The notes below the pieces were generated by a model. The model saw nothing but the letters and a program-made list of their open reading frames with translations, was not told where the DNA came from and did no database searches. Positions 1-7,293 of a stretch of DNA of 64,000 nt are shown here, in pieces. Position 1 is the first letter of the stretch. Each line of letters begins with the position of its first letter. The DNA lies in NCBI GenBank assembly GCA_964515405.1, contig CAZERD010000002.1:1-64000 (forward strand). The letters are read 5' to 3'. The position numbers were made by a program, and so were the translations under genes. Source of the stretch: CAZERD01 sp964515405. GTDB taxonomy: Bacteria > Campylobacterota_A > Desulfurellia > Desulfurellales > CAZERD01.

Positions 1-131
1 TGGGCAAACAGTGTTGCTCCCAGAATCTCCTTCAGCACACCAGAAACCACCGAGAGGGTAACAGCCATCCCTAACCCCTTTTCCTCCAGAATACCACATA
101 TTTCCTCTGCTACACTTACTATTTTACCCAT
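1..131 (-). CDS. hypothetical protein, 3' part outside window
   Basis: Only the first 43 codons are visible, from an ATG at 131-129; the frame runs open to base 1. The protein begins MGKIVSVAEEICGILEEKGL and then becomes hydrophobic and glycine-containing. I recognise no domain. The A of its ATG is also the last base of the encoded CCA of the upstream tRNA-Arg, so the coding region starts exactly where the tRNA ends and any ribosome-binding site would lie inside the tRNA. It is the last visible member of a minus-strand run that includes rpmE. A start further downstream is possible. Confidence 0.5.
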   Translation of the reverse strand, partial: MGKIVSVAEEICGILEEKGLGMAVTLSVVSGVLKEILGATLFA

Positions 132-208
132 GGCGTGCCTGGGGGGATTCGAACCCCCAACCTTAAGATCCGGAGTCTTACGCTCTATCCAGCTTGAGCT
201 ACGGGCAC
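131..208 (-). tRNA. tRNA-Arg (anticodon CCG)
   Basis: On the minus strand the sequence folds as a cloverleaf: acceptor GTGCCCG with CAGGCAC, D-stem GCTC/GAGC, anticodon stem TAAGA/TCTTA around the loop CTCCGGA (anticodon CCG, reading CGG arginine codons), T-arm GGGGG-TTCGAAT-CCCCC, discriminator G and an encoded CCA. The acceptor stem has one C-A mismatch at pair 6-67. The 5' part overlaps the end of the TusA-like coding region by 24 bases, and the terminal A is the first base of the next gene's ATG. It is probably transcribed with rpmE and released by RNase P. Confidence 0.93.
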
Positions 209-457
209 AGCATTCTTCACCATAAGGATCCAATCATTTTCGTTCTTCTTGAGAACGCTCTCCACAATAGCCTGCTTTTCCAAAACAGCCTGAGCTATGT
301 CCTCAATCGCAGAGTAATCACTGATATAGACAAGCATATAACCATCAGGTCTCACCCCGGATAAAGCCCTTTTGATTCTCTCCACAGTCTCCTGTACCTG
401 CATATCACGTACATCCAGTTCCCTGTCTATGATAAAAGCGTCCCCTTTACCGTCCAT
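185..457 (-). CDS. TusA-like small protein lacking the catalytic cysteine
   Basis: A 90-residue protein. The early LDVRDMQ segment lies where TusA/SirA/YedF sulfur-carrier proteins have the LDxRGxxCPxP motif, and the alternating helix/strand pattern ending in WILMVKN resembles that fold. The sulfur-accepting cysteine is absent, and there is no cysteine anywhere in the protein, so persulfide transfer is unlikely. The last residues (AVPVAQAG) and the TAG stop are read from the 5' half of tRNA-Arg. The start at 457 has AAGGGG about ten bases upstream and lies 14 bases after the rpmE stop, suggesting cotranscription. The family assignment rests on a weak match; the function is unknown. Confidence 0.5.
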   Translation of the reverse strand: MDGKGDAFIIDRELDVRDMQVQETVERIKRALSGVRPDGYMLVYISDYSAIEDIAQAVLEKQAIVESVLKKNENDWILMVKNAVPVAQAG

Positions 458-471
458 CTCTTTATTACCCC

Positions 472-687
472 TTAAGCACTACCTTCTATGAACTTTTTAT
501 ACTTCTTATTAAACCGCTCCACTCTACCCGTTTCACTTATAATCCTCTGTTTACCCGTGAAATATGGGTGACACTTGGCACAAACAGGCACTGTAATGTC
601 CTTTACGGTAGATCGAGTCACTATTTCATTTCCACAGGCACACCTGATAGTGGTGACCTCATACTTGGGATGAATGCCTTTCTTCAT
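472..687 (-). CDS. rpmE: 50S ribosomal protein L31, zinc-binding type
   Basis: Bacterial ribosomal protein L31, a large-subunit protein at the intersubunit bridge. The 71 residues begin MKKGIHPKYE, the usual L31 start. Four cysteines in a CxC...CxxC arrangement (CACG and CAKCHPYFTGKQ) mark the zinc-binding form. The open frame extends 13 codons further upstream, but the third of three consecutive ATGs (687-685) is preferred because GGAGG lies seven bases before it and because of family length. A strong promoter lies at 745-717. Confidence 0.95.
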   Translation of the reverse strand: MKKGIHPKYEVTTIRCACGNEIVTRSTVKDITVPVCAKCHPYFTGKQRIISETGRVERFNKKYKKFIEGSA

Positions 688-716
688 CATCATTCCTCCA
701 CTGAGTAGTTGGAGGC

Positions 717-745
717 ATTCTAACACACTGCTACATATATATCAA
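717..745 (-). promoter_or_regulatory. sigma70-type promoter of rpmE
   Basis: On the minus strand, TTGATA (745-740), a 17-base spacer and TAGAAT (722-717). Transcription should start near 710, about 23 bases upstream of the rpmE ATG. Confidence 0.75.
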
Positions 746-799
746 GAGCAGATAAACTGAACCCACAAAATCTATAACAAGTAACAAGCACCAACAAAA

Positions 800-1654
800 T
801 TATTCTGTGAACTTCTGGGAATTCCCAGGCCTATTGTATGGTATCGGTATATACTTTACAGACTGAGTTGCCGTGGGCTGAGGATACAGTTCCATAAGCG
901 CATAAACTTCCTCAGGTACCTCTGTGGAAACCTTCAACCCCATTTCTCTGGCATGTTCAACCGTTATAGGAAAATCATGTGTCCACTTCCCAGACGACAG
1001 CTCCGATGCAATTCTATCACAATCAGCCTCAGAATAGCCTTTCTTCATCAGAAGAACAAACAAGGTCTCATACATCTGCTTGAGAGCCTTTTCACTCATA
1101 TCTATTTTTACAAGGGTCTCATCCTTTATCTCGTTAACGTTTTTTATCTCCTTTATCTTAACTATAGAAGCGGCAGGTTCCTGACCTAACTGGGGATCCA
1201 CGGGCCCAAGCACGGCATACGGATCCATTACTATTTCATCAGCAGCAAGAGCTATAAGCGTACCACCAGACATGGCGTAATGGGGTACTATAACCCTGAC
1301 CTCAGCCCTATGATCAGCAAGAGCGTGTGCTATTTGCGTAGCAGCAAGGGCTACACCACCAGGCGTGTGAATTATCATATCTATGGGCATATCCTTGGGT
1401 GTTATCCTTATGGCTCTCAATATAGCCTCAGAGTCTTCTATATCTAAAAACCTCATTGAAAAAAAACCAAATAGCGATTTCGTCTCCTGTCTATGTATCA
1501 GCGTAATCACCCTTGAACTCCTCTTCTGCTCTATCCTTCTTATACACCGCATTCTCGTCGCCTCAAGAGAATGAAACTTAAAGTAAGGGTAAAGTAACAT
1601 TATGAAAAACACCACCCAGAACACCTGACCTATCAACGTATCAACCAAATGCAT
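800..1654 (-). CDS. membrane-anchored serine protease, SppA/SDH proteinase (ClpP-fold) type
   Basis: Predicted Ser-Lys or Ser-dependent protease of the serine dehydrogenase proteinase family, related to signal peptide peptidase SppA and the ClpP fold. Residues about 5-25 form one transmembrane helix. IIHTPGGVALAA and the nucleophile segment HYAMSGGTLIAL follow, then AADEIVMDPYAVLGPVDPQ, all typical of this family. Length is 284 residues from the ATG at 1654, which has GAGG nine bases upstream; an in-frame GTG five codons earlier is less likely. It is transcribed away from the DksA-like gene. Its substrates cannot be told from sequence; a role in membrane protein turnover is inferred from the family. 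Confidence 0.88.
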   Translation of the reverse strand: MHLVDTLIGQVFWVVFFIMLLYPYFKFHSLEATRMRCIRRIEQKRSSRVITLIHRQETKSLFGFFSMRFLDIEDSEAILRAIRITPKDMPIDMIIHTPGGVALAATQIAHALADHRAEVRVIVPHYAMSGGTLIALAADEIVMDPYAVLGPVDPQLGQEPAASIVKIKEIKNVNEIKDETLVKIDMSEKALKQMYETLFVLLMKKGYSEADCDRIASELSSGKWTHDFPITVEHAREMGLKVSTEVPEEVYALMELYPQPTATQSVKYIPIPYNRPGNSQKFTE

Positions 1655-1712
1655 AACAAAAAACCTCACATACTCAAAAATTCGTTTTTTACTTTATTTA
1701 AAAACCTATTCT

Positions 1713-1754
1713 CTTATCCCTCAACTAGTTTTTTGTTTTCCTCTAAGGGATAAG
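1713..1754. repeat. inverted repeat in divergent promoter region
   Basis: CTTATCCCT (1713-1721) and AGGGATAAG (1746-1754) are perfect 9-base complements separated by 24 bases, in the intergenic region between the divergent protease and DksA-like genes, just upstream of the latter's -35 box. It could be a regulator-binding site or an RNA hairpin. Confidence 0.45.
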
Positions 1755-1771
1755 AAGAAACCTCAAAACAC

Positions 1772-1800
1772 TTGACAAATTATGCCAAATGGGTTTTTAT
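1772..1800 (+). promoter_or_regulatory. sigma70-type promoter of DksA/TraR gene
   Basis: Perfect TTGACA (1772-1777), 17-base spacer and a weaker TTTTAT (1795-1800), 30 bases before the ATG at 1830. Confidence 0.6.
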
Positions 1801-1829
1801 TAGTCAACCTTTCATGGTGGAGGTTAAGT

Positions 1830-2180
1830 ATGGATAGGGCAACCCTAAATGAGCTCAAAGAGAGGCTCTTGGCTCTGAAAAACGATTTAAAGAATAGAAT
1901 AAATGAAAACGCAAAAAGGGTTCAAATGTACGAGACCGGAGATGAAGGGGATTGCTCCAATGCCGTTTCCATGAAAAATACCCTGTATGACCTGCTTGAA
2001 AGAGATAGAATGACCCTAATAGAGGTGGAAGAAGCCCTCTATAGGATTGAGAAGGGAACATACGGGATATGTGAAATGTGCGGAGAGGAAATAGAAATTG
2101 AAAGAATGAAAGCCAAACCCACGGCCAGGTATTGTATAAAGTGTCGCTCTGTTGTTGAAAGTAAAAGAAGAATGGTTTAG
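1830..2180 (+). CDS. DksA/TraR-family zinc-finger protein
   Basis: A 116-residue DksA/TraR C4 zinc-finger protein. An N-terminal coiled-coil region (LNELKERLLALKNDL) is followed by YGICEMCGEEI and YCIKCR, which supply the four zinc cysteines. DksA-type proteins bind the RNA polymerase secondary channel and modulate rRNA and amino-acid promoters, often with ppGpp. The coiled-coil tip DxxDxA motif of true DksA is not obvious (the tip region has GDEGDCSNAV), so I keep the family name only. The start at 1830 has GGAGG six bases upstream; the open frame extends 16 codons further, across the promoter -10 box. The 3' end overlaps comF. Confidence 0.9.
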   Translation: MDRATLNELKERLLALKNDLKNRINENAKRVQMYETGDEGDCSNAVSMKNTLYDLLERDRMTLIEVEEALYRIEKGTYGICEMCGEEIEIERMKAKPTARYCIKCRSVVESKRRMV

Positions 2181-2853
2181 CGTCATATTCCCTCAAAGGT
2201 GTTTCGTTTGTGGCAACCCCTCCGCAAAGATTATATGTAGGGAGTGTCTTTCTCTTTTTATACCTTACGGAGGGCCGCGGTGCAACGTATGTTCAAGACC
2301 TCTAGCCAGCAACGGTATGTGTACGGTATGTAGTACTGGTGTCGAGTATGAAGGAGGGTACAGCCTATGGAACTACAACGACAGCCATGTGAAACTCCTT
2401 ATTTCCCAGATTAAATTCCACGCTAAACCGCATCTCCTAAGGATTATTCGCGAATTTTCGGAGGAAATAGCCACAAATAATATACTTAGAGATTCAAACT
2501 GCATAACATATGTACCCATGCACAGAAAGGACATAGTAAAAAGGGGCTTTAACCAAGCCATGATAATAGCAAAGCACCTATCCAGCATATTAGGAATAAA
2601 AATCTGTTTTTCCATGCTAAGAAAAACAAAACTAACACCCCACCAGGTTGGATTAACTGTTGAAGAAAGAAGAACCAACCTAAAAGGAGCCTTTGAAATC
2701 AACAAGCTACCTACTGGGGTCAAAAAGGTTTTAGTGGTGGATGACGTATTAACAACCGGTTCCACACTAAACGAATGCTCACGAGTGCTTAAAAGTGCAG
2801 AGGTAAAGGTGCGATTCTTCACACTAGCATCGACACCTCCCATTCAGGACTGA
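2152..2853 (+). CDS. comF: ComF-family amidophosphoribosyltransferase-like protein
   Basis: ComF protein (about 233 residues), a cytoplasmic component linked to DNA uptake and transformation in naturally competent bacteria. The N-terminal zinc region has CFVCGN, CREC, CNVCSRPL and CTVC, followed by a phosphoribosyltransferase fold with the PRPP loop VLVVDDVLTTGST near the C terminus and the family motif RGFNQA. The most upstream start is TTG at 2152, inside the end of the DksA-like gene; a second TTG follows directly, and no ATG or GTG occurs before the zinc region, so expression is probably coupled to the upstream gene. DprA, another competence-linked protein, is encoded at 15753. Confidence 0.92.
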   Translation: MLKVKEEWFSVIFPQRCFVCGNPSAKIICRECLSLFIPYGGPRCNVCSRPLASNGMCTVCSTGVEYEGGYSLWNYNDSHVKLLISQIKFHAKPHLLRIIREFSEEIATNNILRDSNCITYVPMHRKDIVKRGFNQAMIIAKHLSSILGIKICFSMLRKTKLTPHQVGLTVEERRTNLKGAFEINKLPTGVKKVLVVDDVLTTGSTLNECSRVLKSAEVKVRFFTLASTPPIQD

Positions 2854-2897
2854 GGTAAACAATGATCCACTGAATGAATTCAACAAAGGAGGAGTCA

Positions 2898-4103
2898 ATG
2901 AAGGTAAACGTATGTGATTATCTAATCGTGGGCGGAGGGATAATAGGCCTGACACTGGCAAGAAACCTAAAAAAAACCCTGCCCAGGGCAAGTATCACAC
3001 TGATAGAAAAAGAACCTGATATCGCGTTGCATGCCAGCGGCAGAAACAGTGGAGTATTACACGCCGGATTCTACTACTCGGAAGACTCACTGAAGGCACG
3101 GTTTTCACGAGAGGGTAACAGGATACTAAAAGAGTACTGCAAAAACAGGGGTCTAAAACTGAACGAATGCGGCAAAGTCGTCGTCGCATCATCCGAGAAC
3201 GAACTCGAAACTCTATACGAACTCAAAAAAAGAGGAGAGACCAACGGGGTCGAACTTGAACTCCTGGACGAGAAAGAACTTGAAGAGTGTGAACCCAATG
3301 CCAGAACGGTTGGACATGCCTTGTGGTCACCATCAACGGCCACCATCGACCCTGTGGAGATATGCAAATCCTTGATGAATGAAGCAAAAGCCCTAGGGGT
3401 AAACATACTGCTCAACACTCCCTACACAAAAAAGCTTGACGAACATGCTATCCTTGCAGGAAGTGATGTGTTCACCTTTGACAGACTAATAAACGCCGCC
3501 GGACTGTACGCAGATCACATAGCTCGGGATTTCGGGTGTTCTGAGCATTATATTGTTGTCCCTTTCAAGGGGATCTACGTGGAATACACCGGAAATAAGC
3601 CGCCTGTAAGGAGAAACATCTACCCTGTTCCCAATCTTGCAAACCCATTCCTTGGTGTACACTACACCGTGAAAGTTGACGGCACAGTAGAAATAGGACC
3701 CACAGCCATGCCAGCGTTTTGGAGGGAAAACTACAAAGCTTTCGAAAGATTCAGCCCCACAGAGACAGTCCAGATACTCACATGGGAGGCCGTGCTTTTC
3801 CTGACCAATGCCTTTGGCTTTAGAAGATTAGCGTTGGACGAAGTCAAAAAATACAGCAGAAAATACCTTATATCCCTGGCCAAAAAAATGGTGAAACATC
3901 TTGACTCTTACCACTTCAATAGATGGGGGAAACCAGGAATCAGAGCACAACTACTGAACACCAGAACCAAAGAACTCGTTCAGGATTTCGTGGTTGAATC
4001 CACAGAGTCAAGCATACACATCCTGAACGCCGTTTCTCCGGCCTTTACGTGCAGCATAAGTTTCACAGAGTGGGTGATTAACAACTTCGTAGTTTCAAAA
4101 TAA
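2898..4103 (+). CDS. lhgO: L-2-hydroxyglutarate oxidase/dehydrogenase-like FAD protein
   Basis: DAO-family FAD enzyme of the LhgO/YgaF type (401 residues), expected to oxidise L-2-hydroxyglutarate to 2-oxoglutarate and pass electrons to quinone. The N-terminal dinucleotide fold has YLIVGGGIIGL; HASGRNSGVLHAGFYY and the later GPTAMPAF are strongly diagnostic. The ATG at 2898 is chosen over the one eight codons upstream because GGAGGA is correctly spaced before it. 2-Oxoglutarate connects it to the TCA-type enzymes at 44167-50025, which is inference. Promiscuous 2-hydroxyacid substrates are possible. Confidence 0.85.
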   Translation: MKVNVCDYLIVGGGIIGLTLARNLKKTLPRASITLIEKEPDIALHASGRNSGVLHAGFYYSEDSLKARFSREGNRILKEYCKNRGLKLNECGKVVVASSENELETLYELKKRGETNGVELELLDEKELEECEPNARTVGHALWSPSTATIDPVEICKSLMNEAKALGVNILLNTPYTKKLDEHAILAGSDVFTFDRLINAAGLYADHIARDFGCSEHYIVVPFKGIYVEYTGNKPPVRRNIYPVPNLANPFLGVHYTVKVDGTVEIGPTAMPAFWRENYKAFERFSPTETVQILTWEAVLFLTNAFGFRRLALDEVKKYSRKYLISLAKKMVKHLDSYHFNRWGKPGIRAQLLNTRTKELVQDFVVESTESSIHILNAVSPAFTCSISFTEWVINNFVVSK

Positions 4104-4171
4104 GAAACGTTGTTTAGAAATGATATTAGACAGTAATATTGTTTAAGTATTAAGCTTCTCAGCTAAAAAAC

Positions 4172-4199
4172 TTGACATATAGAAAATCAAGACTTAATT
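4172..4199 (+). promoter_or_regulatory. promoter of the branched-chain amino-acid-type ABC operon
   Basis: Perfect TTGACA (4172-4177) with a 16-base spacer to TTAATT (4194-4199), 37 bases before the operon's first ATG. The -10 match is modest. Confidence 0.5.
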
Positions 4200-4236
4200 A
4201 GAAGTGAGAAAATTTGTTTGTTGAGGGAGGTGTTTT

Positions 4237-5475
4237 ATGTGGGTTAAGGTAAAATGGCTGATAGCCTCAGCACTCACGAGTCTTGTTGCAGCAGCTCTAA
4301 TCATCGGAGGGGCACTCGCTCCTGAGGCCATGGCAGCAAAACCTATCAACATTGCTATTATCTCTGGGACATCGGCCTTGGTGGGAAAATCCGTGGTATA
4401 CGGGGCAGAACTCGCAGCAAAACAGATAAACGAAAAAGGGGGAATAAACGGGCGTCCTATAAAACTCTTTATCTATGATGACCATCTGAAATCTACAGAC
4501 GCTGTTGAGGCTTTCCAGAGAGCTGTTTACAGGCATCATGTCGCTGCCGTCGTAGGTAACTGGATAAGTGAAATAGCCCTCTCTCTTGAACCTTGGGCTG
4601 CAAGATTGCACACTATCTATATTATTACAGGAGCCGCTTCCCCAAAGATAACTCGACTTGTGCATAGGGAGTACAACAGGTATAAATACGTATTTCAGCT
4701 CAAGTACAATGCCATAGAGATGGCTAAAACCGTCTGTGCGTTGGTTCACCAGGATCTTGTCAAGAAGCTTGGATACAAAACAGCATACGTAGTTAGCGAA
4801 AACGCAGCATGGACGCTCCCTCTGGACAACGAGTATCTCAAATGCTTGCCCAAGGCTGGTCTTAAGGTATACGGCCACCTGAGATTCGCACCTAATACAA
4901 ACGACTTCACGCCAATATTCAGCAAGATTGAGAAGTACAAACCAGATGTGCTGATAATAGGATGGTCCCACGCAGCCCTCAAAGCAACAGTCCAATGGCA
5001 TGAACAACACATACCTGCCCCACTAGTAGGTGTAAACGCTCAGGCCACAGCTTCAGATTTCTGGCAGAAGACAAATGGAGCCACGAACTGGGTAGTAACA
5101 CAAGCGGAGGGCTCTCCAGCGCCTATAACACCCAAAACAATCCCGTTCGTTAAAGCTTATAAAAAGATGTTCCATACACTCCCTGCCTATGCTGGGTATA
5201 CCACATACGACGCAATATATGTTCTGAAAAATGCTATAGAAAAGTCAAAATCAACAAATCCCAATAAGCTTGTCAAAGCACTGGAAAAGACAAACTATGT
5301 AGGTGTAATGGGTCACATTGAATTCTACAGCAAGAGCGAACCGTTCACCCACGGAATAAAATGGGGTAAGGGCTACGCCACTGGCGTTATGCTACAATGG
5401 CAGAATGGCAAGCTCGTTACCATATGGCCGGCTGACGCTGCAACGGGTAAACTCAGTCTCCCAAGCAAAAAGTAG
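4237..5475 (+). CDS. ABC transporter periplasmic binding protein, Leu/Ile/Val (LivJ/K) type
   Basis: Exported solute receptor of the Peripla_BP_6 family (412 residues). A classic signal peptide (basic MWVKVKW, hydrophobic stretch, cleavage near AMA-AKP) precedes INIAIISGTSALVGK, the usual start of the mature domain, and the INEKGGINGRPIKL segment typical of branched-chain amino-acid and amide receptors. The ATG at 4237 has GGGAGG six bases upstream. It heads a five-part importer: receptor, two permeases and two fused ATPases. The ligand is not decidable from sequence; this family also binds urea, amides and aromatic compounds. Confidence 0.93.
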   Translation: MWVKVKWLIASALTSLVAAALIIGGALAPEAMAAKPINIAIISGTSALVGKSVVYGAELAAKQINEKGGINGRPIKLFIYDDHLKSTDAVEAFQRAVYRHHVAAVVGNWISEIALSLEPWAARLHTIYIITGAASPKITRLVHREYNRYKYVFQLKYNAIEMAKTVCALVHQDLVKKLGYKTAYVVSENAAWTLPLDNEYLKCLPKAGLKVYGHLRFAPNTNDFTPIFSKIEKYKPDVLIIGWSHAALKATVQWHEQHIPAPLVGVNAQATASDFWQKTNGATNWVVTQAEGSPAPITPKTIPFVKAYKKMFHTLPAYAGYTTYDAIYVLKNAIEKSKSTNPNKLVKALEKTNYVGVMGHIEFYSKSEPFTHGIKWGKGYATGVMLQWQNGKLVTIWPADAATGKLSLPSKK

Positions 5476-5492
5476 GGCTGAGGAACTAACCA

Positions 5493-6371
5493 ATGCATCT
5501 GTTCCTAGAGATCCTAGTTGACGGATTCATCATCAGCTCTATTTATGCTCTGGGAGCTGTAGGCTTTTCTATGATATTCGGCACCGCGGGGGTGTTAAAC
5601 CTCTCCCACGGTGCTTTCCTCGTTGTCAGCGCCATGATAACCTGGTTCGTTATGGGCTATTTACACTTCCCGCTTCTGTTAGGCATAGGATGTGGTGTTC
5701 TAACATCCATTATAATTTCCTACTTGCTCTTCTTCGTGGTGGTAAACCCGATAGACAAATCCCACAAAATACCAGTTGAAGAAAAGGAAATATTCATACT
5801 AACTGCCACGCTACTGTGGTCAATGCTCATTAGGGGGATTTTAAACTTTACATTCGGTTCTTCACCAGTTGTCGTCAAACCGTTCGTTTCTGGAAAGGTT
5901 TCAGGAGTCCACCTCAATTTAACGTACAATGAGATTGTTCTTGCTGGCCTATCACTGCTCGTAATAGCACTGTTGTGGCTGTTTATAAACAAAACAAAAA
6001 CAGGCAGACTAATACTGGCAGCCTCAATGACACACACAGGTCTTGCTATTATGGGCATAGAGATCAGAAAGGTGTACTTGATACTCTGGGGCGTTTATGG
6101 GCTTCTAACTGGAATAGCTGGAGTGCTTCTCGCCTCTTTCCTTGGAGTTTCAGCACCCGCTGGTCCAGACCTCACAGGTCTTGCATTCTCCATAGTGGTC
6201 CTCGGGGGATTGGGGAGCATAGGTGGTTCCTTCCTCGCATCATACATAATAGGCTACCTCGGGACAATAACAGCATACTTGATATCCCCCAACTATACAT
6301 CGCTGCCCGCATTCTTTGTTCTGGTAATAGTACTTCTTGTCAGACCAAAAGGCTTGTTCGGGAGGTTTTAG
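5493..6371 (+). CDS. livH: ABC transporter permease LivH
   Basis: Inner-membrane permease (292 residues) of the branched-chain amino-acid type. The opening LVDGFIISSIYALGAVGFSM with GTAGVLNLSHGA is the LivH signature, and the C terminus ends in VRPKGLFGRF as usual. About eight hydrophobic segments are visible. It starts 17 bases after the receptor gene with GAGG upstream. It pairs with LivM to form the membrane channel. Confidence 0.95.
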   Translation: MHLFLEILVDGFIISSIYALGAVGFSMIFGTAGVLNLSHGAFLVVSAMITWFVMGYLHFPLLLGIGCGVLTSIIISYLLFFVVVNPIDKSHKIPVEEKEIFILTATLLWSMLIRGILNFTFGSSPVVVKPFVSGKVSGVHLNLTYNEIVLAGLSLLVIALLWLFINKTKTGRLILAASMTHTGLAIMGIEIRKVYLILWGVYGLLTGIAGVLLASFLGVSAPAGPDLTGLAFSIVVLGGLGSIGGSFLASYIIGYLGTITAYLISPNYTSLPAFFVLVIVLLVRPKGLFGRF

Positions 6372-6376
6372 AATCA

Positions 6377-7291
6377 ATGAAACTCTCAAAAAAACGCCAC
6401 ATAATAATGGCCGTAGTAGGACTGCTGTGCCTTATGTTTCTGCCCTTTGCACTGTCATTATACATGATAGGTGTTTTCACGCTGGCTCTGTACTTTTCTG
6501 TATTCGCCATGTCGTGGGATCTAATCTTCGGATATTCCGGAGAGGTAAACTTTGGTCCAACATTCCTCATAGGTATAGGAGCGTACACAGCAGCACTCTT
6601 TAACGTAAACACAACACTCCCTGTGCTTGCCTGTGTGGGCATAGGAACAATAGCCGCTGTAATAGCGGGGCTTCTATTCGTTGCCCCTTCGCTAAGGCTA
6701 AGGGGTCCATACTTTGGACTAATAACGCTGGTTTCTGTTCTGCTGCTCCAAGAATTTATAATAATATTTGCCCAGTACACCGGCGGCGAGATAGGGATAA
6801 CTCTGACAGGTATACTCTCCATGAGCAACATGCTCAACTACTACTATGCCCTAGGTTTTGCAGTCATAAGCGCACTAGTATTTCTCGCTATAGCCCATTC
6901 TCCTATAGGTTTCGTCCTGCAAGCAGGTGCTCAGGACCCTATAGAGGCAGAAAGTTTAGGGTTTGGAATGACTAAATACAAAATACTGGCGTTCGCTATC
7001 AGCGCCTTTTTTTCTGGATTAGCCGGTGCCTTGCTTGTATTCTATCTGGGAGCAGCCTCTGTCAGTGTGGTTGTATCAATCTCGGTAGTCATACAAATAA
7101 TAGTAGCCGCTGTCATAGGAGGCAGAAGAACCATCGTAGGACCCATACTTGGGGCACTATTTGTTATAGTCATGAGCCAGTGGTTACAGTCTTTAGGTGA
7201 GCTTGACTATGCTGTTCTATCTGTCATAGCTCTGTTTATTCTGTTATTGCTACCGGACGGAATAGTGGGCATCATTTTAAAGAGAGGTTAA
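6377..7291 (+). CDS. livM: ABC transporter permease LivM
   Basis: Second permease subunit (304 residues). AMSWDLIFGYSGEVNFG is the LivM hallmark, and GGRRTIVGPILGA near the C terminus matches the coupling region. The open frame runs back to 5975 inside livH, but the ATG at 6377, five bases after the livH stop and with GGAGG upstream, gives the normal family length. It partners LivH and the fused ATPase. Confidence 0.94.
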   Translation: MKLSKKRHIIMAVVGLLCLMFLPFALSLYMIGVFTLALYFSVFAMSWDLIFGYSGEVNFGPTFLIGIGAYTAALFNVNTTLPVLACVGIGTIAAVIAGLLFVAPSLRLRGPYFGLITLVSVLLLQEFIIIFAQYTGGEIGITLTGILSMSNMLNYYYALGFAVISALVFLAIAHSPIGFVLQAGAQDPIEAESLGFGMTKYKILAFAISAFFSGLAGALLVFYLGAASVSVVVSISVVIQIIVAAVIGGRRTIVGPILGALFVIVMSQWLQSLGELDYAVLSVIALFILLLLPDGIVGIILKRG

Positions 7292-7293
7292 AA

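Noticed and set aside
695..715. CCTCCA/TGGAGG inverted repeat that could hide the rpmE ribosome site
   Set aside because: The -10 box at 722-717 puts the transcript start near 710, so most of the 5' arm would not be in the mRNA.
5975..6376. N-terminal extension of livM by 134 codons
   Set aside because: It is an out-of-frame reading of livH; the ATG at 6377 directly after the livH stop gives normal LivM length and topology.
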